Of a DNA stretch of 36,322 bases, positions 25,053 to 33,283 are shown piece after piece; position 1 is the first letter of the stretch, and every line of letters starts with the position of its first letter. A program made the position numbers and the translations under genes. The stretch covers positions 1 to 36,322 of the forward strand of contig JAQGMP010000305.1 of NCBI GenBank assembly GCA_028292285.1, read 5' to 3'. The DNA comes from Variovorax sp. (GTDB taxonomy: Bacteria; Pseudomonadota; Gammaproteobacteria; Burkholderiales; Burkholderiaceae_C). The notes under the pieces are model-generated. The model ran no database searches, was not told the DNA's origin, and saw nothing but the letters and a program-made list of their open reading frames with translations.

Positions 25053-25147
25053 GGCTGTGTGAATATGAAGCACCGGCGAGCCGCTACCAGAAAAATTTGT
25101 ATGAGGACGCAGCTGGTAGGGTCGTTGGTTGCTCGGATTGGATTCGA

Positions 25148-26524
25148 ATGAATGCGCCTGATTTATCGGCGTTGCTCGCGCCCCGCTCAATAGCGGTAGT
25201 CGGCGCCTCGACCCAAGCGCACAAAGTAGGCGGCATGCCCCTTCGCCTGCTGCGCGAAAATGGCTATGCCGGTGCGATCTATCCGGTGCACCGCGATGCG
25301 ACCGAGATCCAGGGCCTGCGCGCCTATGCGTCACTGCTGGCGATTGACCAGCCGGTGGACTTGGCCATCGTGGCGGTACCAGCTGCAGGTTGCGAGGCTG
25401 CAATGGACCAGATGCTGGCCAGCGGCACCCGTGCTGCCGTGATATTCAGCTCCGGCTTCGCCGAAACCGGCGCGGCGGGGGCAGCGGCTCAGGCCCGGAT
25501 GGGCGCGCGTGCGCGCGAAGCTGGCATGTTGCTGCTCGGGCCGAATTGCCTGGGAGCCATGAATATGAGGGAGAAGGTGTTCGCCACCTTCTCGCCGGTA
25601 GCGTTAGGAGGTGCCGAGGCCGGCGCGCTGGCGCTGGTCAGCCAAAGCGGAGCGTTCGGTGGTTACGCGTTCTCAATGGCCCGAGATGCAGGCCTGGGAC
25701 TTGGCTATTGGATCACTACCGGCAATGAGGCTGGGGTACAGGTGGCCGACGCGATTCACTGGCTGGCGCAGGATACTGCCACCCGCGTGATCCTTGTTTA
25801 CATCGAAGGCTGTCGTGATGAGCCGCGCCTCGTTACCGCGTTGGCTGCGGCGCGCAGCGCGGGCAAGCCGGTTGTGGTCGTGAAGGTCGGCCACACCCCA
25901 GCCGGTGCTCGCGCCGCGCGGCTGCACACGGGTAGCGATACCGGAGATGCGGCTCGCTGGGATACGCTGCTGTTAGAGCACGGCGTGCACCGAGCCGCAA
26001 CGCTTGGCGAGCTATTCCGGCTTGGTCATGTGCTTGCGAGCGGTCGCAGGCCGCAGGCGCCAGTGAGTGCGCTGGCAATCCTGAGCATCTCCGGCGGCGT
26101 GGGCATCATGATGGCGGACCGCGCCGAGTGGCACGGCCTGGCCCTGCCCTCGTTTCCTGAGAGACCCGCGCAACGCTTGAAGGGCGCCATCCCGTTCGCT
26201 TCCACCGCCAATCCGATTGACGTCACCGGCAACGTATTCGCTCAACCACAGGTGTTGGTGGCCGCATTGGAGGACGCAGCGCGATGCGGCTGCTACGGCA
26301 GCGTAGTCACCTTCCTGGCCGCCGCCGGCAAGGCGCCCGGCGTATGGCCGGCCCTGCAGGCCTGCGTCGACATCTTGGCCTCAGATCCCACCGCGGCACC
26401 GTCGATGTTCAGCGGGCTGATGAGCCCCGGACAAGTTGCGTGGTTGGAGTCGCGCGGTTGCATGGTGTTCGCCGAGCCAACTCAGGCGATTGACGCAGTC
26501 GCTGCACTGGCCCGCCGAGCCTGA
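25148..26524 (+). CDS. NDP-forming acyl-CoA synthetase, alpha-subunit-type protein lacking ATP-grasp
   Basis: A 458-residue protein. A CoA-binding Rossmann domain opens it (APRSIAVVGASTQAHKVGGM, 11-30; VDLAIVAVPA; GPNCLGAMNM 131-140). Two succinyl-CoA-ligase-like domains follow (LVSQSGAFGGYAFSMARDAG from 163; HTGSDTGDAARWDTLL from 260). His260 in the HTG motif fits the phosphohistidine of the alpha chain. The ATP-grasp (beta) domain present in about 700-residue fused enzymes is missing and no beta gene is in the window. It would either pair with a beta chain encoded elsewhere or be a CoA-binding or degenerate protein. The start at 25148 is the first ATG before family sequence. Context: the acyl-CoA cluster, 95 bp after the racemase. 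Confidence 0.88.
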   Translation: MNAPDLSALLAPRSIAVVGASTQAHKVGGMPLRLLRENGYAGAIYPVHRDATEIQGLRAYASLLAIDQPVDLAIVAVPAAGCEAAMDQMLASGTRAAVIFSSGFAETGAAGAAAQARMGARAREAGMLLLGPNCLGAMNMREKVFATFSPVALGGAEAGALALVSQSGAFGGYAFSMARDAGLGLGYWITTGNEAGVQVADAIHWLAQDTATRVILVYIEGCRDEPRLVTALAAARSAGKPVVVVKVGHTPAGARAARLHTGSDTGDAARWDTLLLEHGVHRAATLGELFRLGHVLASGRRPQAPVSALAILSISGGVGIMMADRAEWHGLALPSFPERPAQRLKGAIPFASTANPIDVTGNVFAQPQVLVAALEDAARCGCYGSVVTFLAAAGKAPGVWPALQACVDILASDPTAAPSMFSGLMSPGQVAWLESRGCMVFAEPTQAIDAVAALARRA

Positions 26525-26540
26525 CCGAAGCGCGTTCATG

Positions 26541-27494
26541 TCATGCTAGCGGTGGCCACACCGGTGTGTGCAGCAGTGGGTGGTCCTGCAAGGCTTCGGC
26601 GATGAAGTCGACGAAGGCCCGCACCGGACCGGGCAGATGCTTGCGGTCGCGGAAGCAGGCGAAGTATTCCAAAGGCTCCGGGTCGGCCAGCGCCTGCCCC
26701 CGTTCATCGGCAGTCAGAAACAGTGGCTCCAGCAGGCCGGCGGCGATCAATGGGTTGGCAATAAAGCTGCTGAGTCGGGTCACGCCTGCACCAGCCAACG
26801 CCAAGGCTGCCAGGGTGTCGATATCGTTGCAAACCGTGTGGGCGCGGAGCGTCGGCGCGAAACGCATACCATCGCGTAGAAACGGCCATTGCACGATGCG
26901 TCCATCCAGTGGCCTGCGAAAGGTCAAGCAGGAATGTCCTGCCAGATCTTCGGGGATTTTGGGGCGGCCATGTTTCTGCAGGTAGGCGGGTGCCGCGCAG
27001 ATCAAGATGGGCGAAGTCGCAACACGACGCGCCACCAAGCCGGGCTCCAGCACGTCGCGGTAGCGGATGCTGGCGTCCACGTCCTCTTTCACGTGGTCCA
27101 CATTGCGGTCGACCATCAGCATCTCCAGCTTCACCCGTGGATAGCGGGCCAGGAAGGCCGGCATCAGCGGTGCCACGACATGGCGCCCAAATGCCACTGA
27201 GCAGGAGAGCTTGAGCCGCCCTTGTACAGCGTCCTGCAGTGCCGACAGTTTGGACTTCGCGTAGGCCAGCCCGTCAAGCAAGGGGCCGACCTGGGCGAAG
27301 TAAACCTCACCCGCCGCCGTCAGTGCCTGCGCGCGAGTGGTGCGCGTCAGCAAACGCGTGCCGAGTTCCTCTTCCAGGCGGCCGAGGTTCTGGCTGGCGG
27401 CCGCAGCGCTTATGCCCAGCTGACGCGCCGCAGCGGCGATGCTGCCGCCTTCAACCGCACGGACAAACGTTTCAATCCCGCGCAAATTGGACAT
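26541..27494 (-). CDS. LysR-family transcriptional regulator (CrgA-like subgroup)
   Basis: A 317-residue LysR regulator. The winged helix-turn-helix is at the N-terminus (GIETFVRAVEGGSIAAAARQ and SAAAASQNLGRLEEELGTRL, about 6-48). The substrate-binding domain begins near LKLSCSVAFGRHVVAP (about 94), with CAAPAYLQKHGRPK around 170. An AAAGA ribosome-binding site precedes ATG 27494. It converges with the acyl-CoA synthetase-like gene and diverges from a small membrane-protein gene and an SDR, which are the likely targets. The inducer is unknown. Confidence 0.94.
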   Translation of the reverse strand: MSNLRGIETFVRAVEGGSIAAAARQLGISAAAASQNLGRLEEELGTRLLTRTTRAQALTAAGEVYFAQVGPLLDGLAYAKSKLSALQDAVQGRLKLSCSVAFGRHVVAPLMPAFLARYPRVKLEMLMVDRNVDHVKEDVDASIRYRDVLEPGLVARRVATSPILICAAPAYLQKHGRPKIPEDLAGHSCLTFRRPLDGRIVQWPFLRDGMRFAPTLRAHTVCNDIDTLAALALAGAGVTRLSSFIANPLIAAGLLEPLFLTADERGQALADPEPLEYFACFRDRKHLPGPVRAFVDFIAEALQDHPLLHTPVWPPLA

Positions 27495-27520
27495 GTCTTT
27501 ATTTGATCGAGGATTCTGAA

Positions 27521-27545
27521 TTCATAACCTTAGCTTAGTAATGAA
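27521..27545. promoter_or_regulatory. Possible LysR binding site
   Basis: TTCAT-N15-ATGAA inverted repeat in the AT-rich part of the 213-bp space between the divergent LysR and membrane-protein genes, 27 bp upstream of the LysR start. LysR regulators usually bind a dyad with a T-N11-A core in such a place. The repeat is short, so this is tentative. I see nothing else in this spacer apart from the AAAAAGGAAC ribosome-binding site of the next gene. Confidence 0.25.
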
Positions 27546-27707
27546 CATGCCTGGAGGGGGCTAGTGCCCAGGCCGGTCGGCATTTAACGTTGCAGCTGCT
27601 GCTTGCCCTCGACGGTTTTCTCGAGATTTCAACCACAGGCAAGCAGCAATCCCATCCGCTATCACTCCGATGCGGTCTCCAATTTCTCAGTTCGCAAAAA
27701 GGAACAC

Positions 27708-28301
27708 ATGTTCGATATCAACTCCAATCCCAAAACTTTCCCGGCGGCAAACCAGTGGCTGAAAACCTACTATTTTTCTCGCGCGGCATTTTCAATTTTC
27801 TGGGTCGCCGCGGCATTTACGCTGGGCAAAGGCGCACCGGCCATCTCCGCTGCCTTGCTTCTTGTCTATCCACTTTGGGACGCCGCGGCGAATATGGTGG
27901 ACGCAACGCGCAACGGAGGACTGAAGAGCAATCCGACGCAGGCTCTCAATGTGGGCGTCAGCGCCGTGACGACAGTTGCGGTCGCGCTGGCGCTCGGGAT
28001 GAGCATGCATGCGGTGCTTTTCGTCTTCGGAATATGGGCGGCTCTGGCCGGGCTCTTTCAACTTGCGACGGCTGTTCGGCGCTGGAAATACTACGGGGCG
28101 CAATGGGCGATGGTCCTCAGCGGCGCGCAGTCGGCACTGGCGGGAGGCATCTTTGTCACCCGAGCAAGCGGGCCTAAGTCACCCAGCATCACCGACATCG
28201 CTCCCTACGCGGCGTTTGGCGCCTTCTATTTTCTGGCCTCTGCCATCTGGCTCACAGTTGCGCACGCGCGCCGCCACGAAGCGGCACCCATCAACACTTG
28301 A
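27708..28301 (+). CDS. Small polytopic membrane protein, DUF308/HdeD-like
   Basis: A 197-residue integral membrane protein with about six hydrophobic helices (for example FSIFWVAAAFTLGKGAPAIS, VSAVTTVAVALALGM and YAAFGAFYFLASAIWLTVA). It ends in a short basic tail. An excellent AAAAAGGA ribosome-binding site lies four bases before the ATG. The pattern of repeated helix pairs, each with W/GA motifs such as FGIWAALAGLFQLATAVRRW, resembles the DUF308/HdeD membrane family of unknown or acid-stress function. It is followed by an SDR after 39 bp and diverges from LysR. A molecular role cannot be assigned. Confidence 0.82.
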   Translation: MFDINSNPKTFPAANQWLKTYYFSRAAFSIFWVAAAFTLGKGAPAISAALLLVYPLWDAAANMVDATRNGGLKSNPTQALNVGVSAVTTVAVALALGMSMHAVLFVFGIWAALAGLFQLATAVRRWKYYGAQWAMVLSGAQSALAGGIFVTRASGPKSPSITDIAPYAAFGAFYFLASAIWLTVAHARRHEAAPINT

Positions 28302-28340
28302 TCAGGCCCAATCAGGCAACAACAGAAAGCGCGTTCTCGA

Positions 28341-29156
28341 ATGGACCTCAAATTGGCAGGCAAGAAGGCCCTGGTCACGGGCAGCAGCAAGGGTATCGGT
28401 GAAGCCATTGCGAGAAAGCTCGCTCTGGAGCACGCGATCTTGATCGTTCATGGGCGAGACCGGATTCTCGCAACGGCAGTGGCGGACGACATCATCGCCA
28501 ACGGCGGTCGGGCCTATGCTGTCACCGGCGATTTGACCCACGATGACGAGGTCCAGCGATTGGTCGACGATGCGGAGGCATTTGCGGGTCCGATAGACAT
28601 CTTGATCAACAACGCCGGAGGGTCTGGCGGCACGACGGAGAGCTGGACGGATTCGCGAGCGGAGTCTTGGTCGGCCGCCTACGACCGCAACGTGCTCGCC
28701 GCCCTTCGGGTCAGCACCCGGCTGTTGCCCAAGATGCGACAAGCGCGATGGGGCCGCGTGATCAACATCTCCAGCCTTGCCGCGACGATACCGCCAGCAT
28801 CCCGAGCAGACTATTCGGCCTGCAAGGCGGCACTCAATGCTATGACGGCGTCTATGGCCAAGGCTGTGGCAAGCGAAGGGGTGACCGTCAATGCCGTGTC
28901 TCCCGGAACGATCCACAGCCCCGCGCTGGAGGGTGCATTCCGCCAGGGCGCTGTGGAACGCGGGCTGGCAAACATGGACGCGCCGTGGGCCGAAATCGAG
29001 CGTGTGGCGCTACCCATCTTTGCGCAGGTTCCGGTTGGTCGAGTCGGGAGGCTGGAGGAGATTGCGGACGCCATTGCCTTCCTTGCGAGCCCGCTCGCCG
29101 GCTATATCACCGGCGTCAACCTTCGTGTCGATGGCGGACTGTCACCAAGCCTGTAG
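28341..29156 (+). CDS. Short-chain dehydrogenase/reductase (SDR)
   Basis: A 271-residue classical SDR. The cofactor loop is VTGSSKGIGEAIA (13-25), NNAGG follows the beta-4 strand, the catalytic serine is in INISSLAATIP, and YSACK holds the Tyr/Lys pair. The C-terminus GYITGVNLRVDGGL is typical. The small basic residue pattern GSSKG with HGRD after beta-2 suggests NADPH use (inference), as in FabG-like reductases. It lies 39 bp after the membrane-protein gene, so the two are probably co-transcribed and under the divergent LysR. Substrate unknown. Confidence 0.93.
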   Translation: MDLKLAGKKALVTGSSKGIGEAIARKLALEHAILIVHGRDRILATAVADDIIANGGRAYAVTGDLTHDDEVQRLVDDAEAFAGPIDILINNAGGSGGTTESWTDSRAESWSAAYDRNVLAALRVSTRLLPKMRQARWGRVINISSLAATIPPASRADYSACKAALNAMTASMAKAVASEGVTVNAVSPGTIHSPALEGAFRQGAVERGLANMDAPWAEIERVALPIFAQVPVGRVGRLEEIADAIAFLASPLAGYITGVNLRVDGGLSPSL

Positions 29157-29238
29157 CTGGGTAGCTTTGAAGCCGGACCTCCGATTTCAAGCTTATAGGC
29201 TTTCGTTCTTGCTCGGATCGGATTAGCTGCATAGGTCT

Positions 29239-29257
29239 CGATAAGGCCTGCTTATCG
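29239..29257. terminator. Hairpin between convergent operons, possible bidirectional terminator
   Basis: CGATAAG-GCCTG-CTTATCG forms a perfect 7-bp stem with a 5-base loop, placed in the 160-bp gap between the stops of the convergent SDR and RidA genes. The position fits a terminator for both, but there is no clear T run on either side, so it may need Rho or be a weak pause site. No other structure was seen in this gap. Confidence 0.35.
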
Positions 29258-29316
29258 TGAGCGCTCCAGCAATCTTTTCAAACGTCTGACTTCGCAAGCC
29301 GAACGAGCAGCTGACT

Positions 29317-29754
29317 TCAGGATTGTGCCGGTCGGTAGGCCACAGCCTTGATCTCGATCAATAGGTATGGATGCGGCAGCTGGTGCACTGCTACGGTTGT
29401 GCGCGCCGGCCCAGTCGAATCGAAGAACTCCCCGTAAACCTCGTTGTAGCCACCGAAATCGTTCATGTTGACGAGGTACGAACTGATCTCGACCACGTCT
29501 TCTAACCCCGCACCGACGCCTTGAAGAATGTCGCGGATGTTCTCGATGACGGCGCGCGTCTGCTCGCGGATGTCGAGCATGGTGGTGCCCATCGCGTCGG
29601 CCTGTGCGCCGGCAAAGCTGTTGTCGGCCCGGCGCGAACTCGTGCCCGACACGAACAGGAAATCACCGGCACGCTTGACGTGCGGAAACTTGCCGCGCGG
29701 CGTGGCCTTGCCCTGCACCAGCGTGCCGGTCGTGGTGTCTTGCGGATCGCTCAT
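29317..29754 (-). CDS. amnD: RidA-family 2-aminomuconate deaminase
   Basis: A 145-residue RidA/YjgF-fold protein. The segment [20 protein letters not shown], then GTSSRR (36-41), is the pattern I associate with 2-aminomuconate deaminases (AmnD/NbaF) rather than housekeeping RidA. The family's C-terminal segment is [20 protein letters not shown]. The reaction would be hydrolysis of 2-aminomuconate to 4-oxalocrotonate and ammonia. The start at 29754 overlaps the aldehyde dehydrogenase stop (ATGA), so the two are translationally coupled, as expected for consecutive enzymes. It is the last gene of the operon here; the later enzymes (oxalocrotonate decarboxylase, hydratase, aldolase) are not in the window. 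Confidence 0.87.
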   Translation of the reverse strand: MSDPQDTTTGTLVQGKATPRGKFPHVKRAGDFLFVSGTSSRRADNSFAGAQADAMGTTMLDIREQTRAVIENIRDILQGVGAGLEDVVEISSYLVNMNDFGGYNEVYGEFFDSTGPARTTVAVHQLPHPYLLIEIKAVAYRPAQS

Positions 29755-31220
29755 GTCGGCTCCTGGTCGATGCGGATGCACACGTTGGTCAGCTCGGAAT
29801 AGAAATTCATCGAGTGCATGCCGCCCTCGCGCCCGATGCCCGACAACCCACTGCCGCCGAACGGCGTTCGCAGGTCGCGCAGGAACCATGAATTGACCCA
29901 CGCCAGCCCGACCTTCATCGATTGCGACACGCGGTGCGCGCGGTTCAGGTTGGTAGTCCAGATCGTCGCAGCCAATCCGTACCGCGTGTCGTTGGCGCGG
30001 CGGATGACCTCGGCTTCGGTGTCGAACGGCGCCACGTGGCAGATCGGTCCGAAGATCTCTTCCTTGATGCAACGCGCACTGTCGGGCAGGTCGGCGACCA
30101 CCGTGGGCTCGACCCAGAAGCCGTTGTCCAGCGCATTGCCGAAGTGCGGCACGCCGCCACCGGCGATGAAGCTTGCACCCTCCTCGAGTGCCAGCGCGTA
30201 GTAGCCCAGCACCTTGTCGCGATGCTCCGCCGAGATCATCGGGCCCATGGTGGTGGCCGCATCGGTCGGCCAGCCGAGCTTGACCGACTTCAAGCGCTCG
30301 GCCAGCGCCGCGACGAAGCGTTCATAGATTGGCCGCTCGACGAACACGCGCTCCGAGCACAGACACACTTGGCCGCTATTGAGGTAGATAGCACGCATCA
30401 TCCCGTCGAGCGTTTTGTCGAAGTCGCAATCGGCAAAGACGATGGCGGCGTTCTTGCCGCCGAGCTCGAAGGAGATCGGCTTCACATGTTCCGCAGCAGC
30501 TCGCATGATGGCCGAGCCTGTGCGCGATTCACCGGTAAAGGTGATGGCGTCGATGTCCGGGCTGGTCGTGATGAACTCGCCCGCCGAATCAGGCCCGAAA
30601 CCGTGCACCAGGTTGAACGCACCCGCCGGCATGCCGACGGCGTGCATCACCTCGGCCAGCAACGTGGCGGTGCCCGGTGTCTCTTCCGATGGCTTGCAAA
30701 CCACCGCGTTGCCGCAGGCCAGCGCCGGCGCCACTTTCCAGGTGAGCAACAGCAGCGGCAGGTTCCACGGCGAGATGATGCCCACCACGCCCAGGGGCTT
30801 GCGCACCGTGTAGTTGATGGCATGCGCGCCATCGGGCAGGTCGGTCTTGAACGACTCCAGCGGCGCGGTCTTGAGAATGTCGGCAAAGATGCGAAAGTTG
30901 GCCGCACCGCGCGGGATGTCGACGGTCGATGCGAGCGACGTCGGCTTGCCGGTGTCGCTCATCTCCGCTTCGAGAAAGTCGGCGAAGCGGCGCTCGATCT
31001 CGTCGGCGATGCGATAGAGCATGGCCGCGCGCTGCGCCGGCGGGGTTTTGCCCCACGCGCCATCGACGGCGGCTTTGCCGGCCGCGATGGCCGTCTCGAC
31101 CGCGGCCCTGTCGGCCTCGTGCACCTGCGCGATCACGCTGCCATCGGCCGGGTCGATGTCGTCGAAGCGCCGGGTCGATTCGACGAACTCGCCGGCGATG
31201 TAGTTGCGATACTGTTTCAT
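29751..31220 (-). CDS. amnC: 2-aminomuconate-6-semialdehyde / hydroxymuconic-semialdehyde dehydrogenase
   Basis: A 489-residue NAD-dependent aldehyde dehydrogenase. Catalytic residues are visible: the Asn of [16 protein letters not shown], the Glu of FELGGKNA and the Cys of [12 protein letters not shown]. The C-terminal [15 protein letters not shown] is typical. The length and the [13 protein letters not shown] pattern fit the muconic-semialdehyde branch (DmpC/XylG/AmnC). In this context, before a 2-aminomuconate deaminase and after an aminophenol dioxygenase-like domain, 2-aminomuconate-6-semialdehyde is the best substrate. ATG 31220 ([12 protein letters not shown]) is the family start; the frame is open far upstream but only as shadow of the fusion gene. 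It lies 35 bp after the fusion gene. Confidence 0.91.
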   Translation of the reverse strand: MKQYRNYIAGEFVESTRRFDDIDPADGSVIAQVHEADRAAVETAIAAGKAAVDGAWGKTPPAQRAAMLYRIADEIERRFADFLEAEMSDTGKPTSLASTVDIPRGAANFRIFADILKTAPLESFKTDLPDGAHAINYTVRKPLGVVGIISPWNLPLLLLTWKVAPALACGNAVVCKPSEETPGTATLLAEVMHAVGMPAGAFNLVHGFGPDSAGEFITTSPDIDAITFTGESRTGSAIMRAAAEHVKPISFELGGKNAAIVFADCDFDKTLDGMMRAIYLNSGQVCLCSERVFVERPIYERFVAALAERLKSVKLGWPTDAATTMGPMISAEHRDKVLGYYALALEEGASFIAGGGVPHFGNALDNGFWVEPTVVADLPDSARCIKEEIFGPICHVAPFDTEAEVIRRANDTRYGLAATIWTTNLNRAHRVSQSMKVGLAWVNSWFLRDLRTPFGGSGLSGIGREGGMHSMNFYSELTNVCIRIDQEPT

Positions 31221-31255
31221 GATGGCTTCATGAGCTGGACGACTGTTGGATGCTT

Positions 31256-33283
31256 TCAAAGAAGTCGGACGACAGCCGCGCCGTTGCCGTACTGCGGGCC
31301 ATACGCCAGCACCTTGGCCTCGCCGAGGCGGCCGCCGAGCGCGCCCAGCGCAAATGCGAAGTGCTTGAAGCCCATGTCGACCTTGGCCTGCGCCAGGTAG
31401 TCGGGCAACTGGCGCGCCAGCTCGTCGAGTTCGCGCTGCTCGATGAGCTTCAGCATGCGGCGGTTCCAGTCGTCGTCGGTGGCCGTCGCGATCTTGTCGT
31501 CGGCCAGCGGGCGGTCGTCCCTGAATGCGGTGCCTGACAGTTCGCCGATGGCCAGCACGACGACGCGCTTGCCCTGTGCCGTCGCTTGCGCCGCGGCCAG
31601 CTCGCCGAGCGAGCGCGTCTTGTCGTAGTCGAGGTAGAGGTTGTTGGCAACGATGAGGGTCGGAAACACGCCATCGCCGTTGACCAGCGCATTCACCGAC
31701 AACGTGCCCGAGTCGAGCGGAAAACCGGCATAGTCGACCAGCTTCGAATGCACGCCGGCGCGGTTGGCCGCCTTCATGCAGGCGCGTGCCAGCGACACGT
31801 CGGTCGTGATGTCGTAGCGCATCTCGCCGAACTCGTGCCAGTTGTCGTCGACATGCAGACCGGTGATGCGGGCACGGCCTTGCCATTGCTGGTCGAGCAC
31901 CGCCAGCCAGCGCGTCGAGTAGATGACCAGCGTGTCGGGCTGCAGCTTTTCGATCTCGCGCGACACCTGCGCCATGCCGGCGAGCAGTTCGGCATACGCC
32001 GGCACGTTTCGCTGCAGCGTCAGCAACGGACTGCCGGGAAGCAGGTAGGCGCCGACCACGCCCGGCTGTTCCGTCAATGCCGCGCGGTTGGAGTGCGCGT
32101 TGTCGCCGAGCAGCAGGCGCTTCAGCTGGTTCCAGCTCGACGGTCCGCGGCGTGCGCGGTGCGGATGGCGCAGGTCGTGCACGATGCCCATCAGCCCGCG
32201 TGGCAGCAGCAGCATGAGGATGATCGACAGGGCACCCAGCACCAGCAGCCCCTGCCCGGCCACCGCGCCGAGCAGCCGGTCGACGACGATGAACAGCACG
32301 GCGCCGATCACCGGGCCGGCCACCGTGCCCATGCCACCGGCCACGACCACGAAGACGATGTAGGAGGCCCACGAGATCGCGAAAGCCGAAGGCGGCGTGA
32401 TGATCACCACGTCCATGAAGTACAGGCCCGACGCCAACCCCGTGATGACGGCGCTGAACATGAAGACGCCGGCCTTTACTTTGCTGACGTCGATGCCGCT
32501 GCTGCGCGCCGCCTCCTCGTCGTCACGCACCGCCGTCAACGCCAGCCCGTAGGTCGAGCGCATCCAACGCCAGATGATGGCGGTCGTGATGATGAGCAGC
32601 ACCAGCGCCACGTAGTAGAGTGATAGCGGCGACACGTCCGACTTCAACTGCATGCCACCGCCGGCGCCGGCCACGTTCCAGCCGTTGAACACGGTCGAGA
32701 CCGACTCCGCGATGAGCCAGGTCGCCACTGCGAAATACGCGCCCTGCAAGCGCAGCAGCGGCAGTGCGCCAAGAAAGATCAGCAGCAGGATCGCGACCCG
32801 GCGCACGTAGTCGCTCTTGAACACGTCAACCGCCGGATTGACCGCGATCAACCATTCGTACAGCACCCACAGGACGACCGCCACCGCCACGCCGATCCAC
32901 ATGCGGCGCTTGCTGCCGCTCTCGCGCAGCGGCAGGCACAGCAGCCAGGCGAAGAGCAACGACACGATGCCCGACACCGGCCAGGCGACCCAGATCGGCG
33001 TCGCCGCGTAATAGAAAACCAGCGCCTGCGCGAATCCGCCGAGGCCGATGAACACCTGCTGGCCGAAGCTGAGCAAACCGGCGTAGCCCGCCATCAGATT
33101 CCATGCATGACCGAGCAGCGCGAACACGAACACGGAGAACAACAGGTGCAGCGTGAAGCTGCTGCTCGGCAACGTCGCCGGCAGCACCAGCAGCACGACG
33201 GCGATAACCGCCGCCCACGCCGCGCCACGGCGGCCGTAGAACGACTCGGCCATTGCCTGAAGAGGTCGTTGCGGTGCGCTCAT
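31256..33283 (-). CDS. LivM-type ABC permease fused to a 2-aminophenol 1,6-dioxygenase alpha-subunit-like domain
   Basis: One uninterrupted 675-residue frame. Residues 1 to about 372 are a complete LivM permease: hydrophobic helices, HAWNLMAGYAGLLSFGQQVF (59-78), and the ATPase-docking loop YGLALTAVRDDEEAARSSGI (245-264), ending LLLPRGLMGIVHDLRH. A basic linker follows (about 373-407). Residues about 408-675 are a complete extradiol (LigB-type) domain like AmnA: GAYLLPGSPLLTLQ, VIYSTRWLAVLDQQW, HVDDNWHEFGEMRYDI, WNRRMLKLIE, VDMGFKHFAFALGALGG and AYGPQYGNGAAVV. The catalytic subunit's iron histidines are absent (LPGSP, STRW and SGTAF where it has HPPH, SPHW and SHWHF), so this is the non-catalytic alpha type. 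No internal ATG or Shine-Dalgarno is visible at the junction; a TTG at 32077 is the only nearby alternative. The ATG overlaps the LivH stop. The permease C-terminus is cytoplasmic, so the enzyme domain would face the cytosol. Confidence 0.88.
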   Translation of the reverse strand: MSAPQRPLQAMAESFYGRRGAAWAAVIAVVLLVLPATLPSSSFTLHLLFSVFVFALLGHAWNLMAGYAGLLSFGQQVFIGLGGFAQALVFYYAATPIWVAWPVSGIVSLLFAWLLCLPLRESGSKRRMWIGVAVAVVLWVLYEWLIAVNPAVDVFKSDYVRRVAILLLIFLGALPLLRLQGAYFAVATWLIAESVSTVFNGWNVAGAGGGMQLKSDVSPLSLYYVALVLLIITTAIIWRWMRSTYGLALTAVRDDEEAARSSGIDVSKVKAGVFMFSAVITGLASGLYFMDVVIITPPSAFAISWASYIVFVVVAGGMGTVAGPVIGAVLFIVVDRLLGAVAGQGLLVLGALSIILMLLLPRGLMGIVHDLRHPHRARRGPSSWNQLKRLLLGDNAHSNRAALTEQPGVVGAYLLPGSPLLTLQRNVPAYAELLAGMAQVSREIEKLQPDTLVIYSTRWLAVLDQQWQGRARITGLHVDDNWHEFGEMRYDITTDVSLARACMKAANRAGVHSKLVDYAGFPLDSGTLSVNALVNGDGVFPTLIVANNLYLDYDKTRSLGELAAAQATAQGKRVVVLAIGELSGTAFRDDRPLADDKIATATDDDWNRRMLKLIEQRELDELARQLPDYLAQAKVDMGFKHFAFALGALGGRLGEAKVLAYGPQYGNGAAVVRLL

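Noticed and set aside
29751-32372. An 873-residue open frame reading into the aldehyde dehydrogenase
   Set aside because: Only the part from ATG 31220 shows dehydrogenase sequence. The upstream 380 residues are an arginine/alanine-rich shadow in another frame of the fusion gene.
31256-33283. The LivM-dioxygenase fusion as two separate genes
   Set aside because: The frame is continuous and has no ATG or Shine-Dalgarno at the junction. Only a TTG at 32077 without a ribosome-binding site could start a separate protein. A sequencing or assembly error that removed a stop cannot be excluded.
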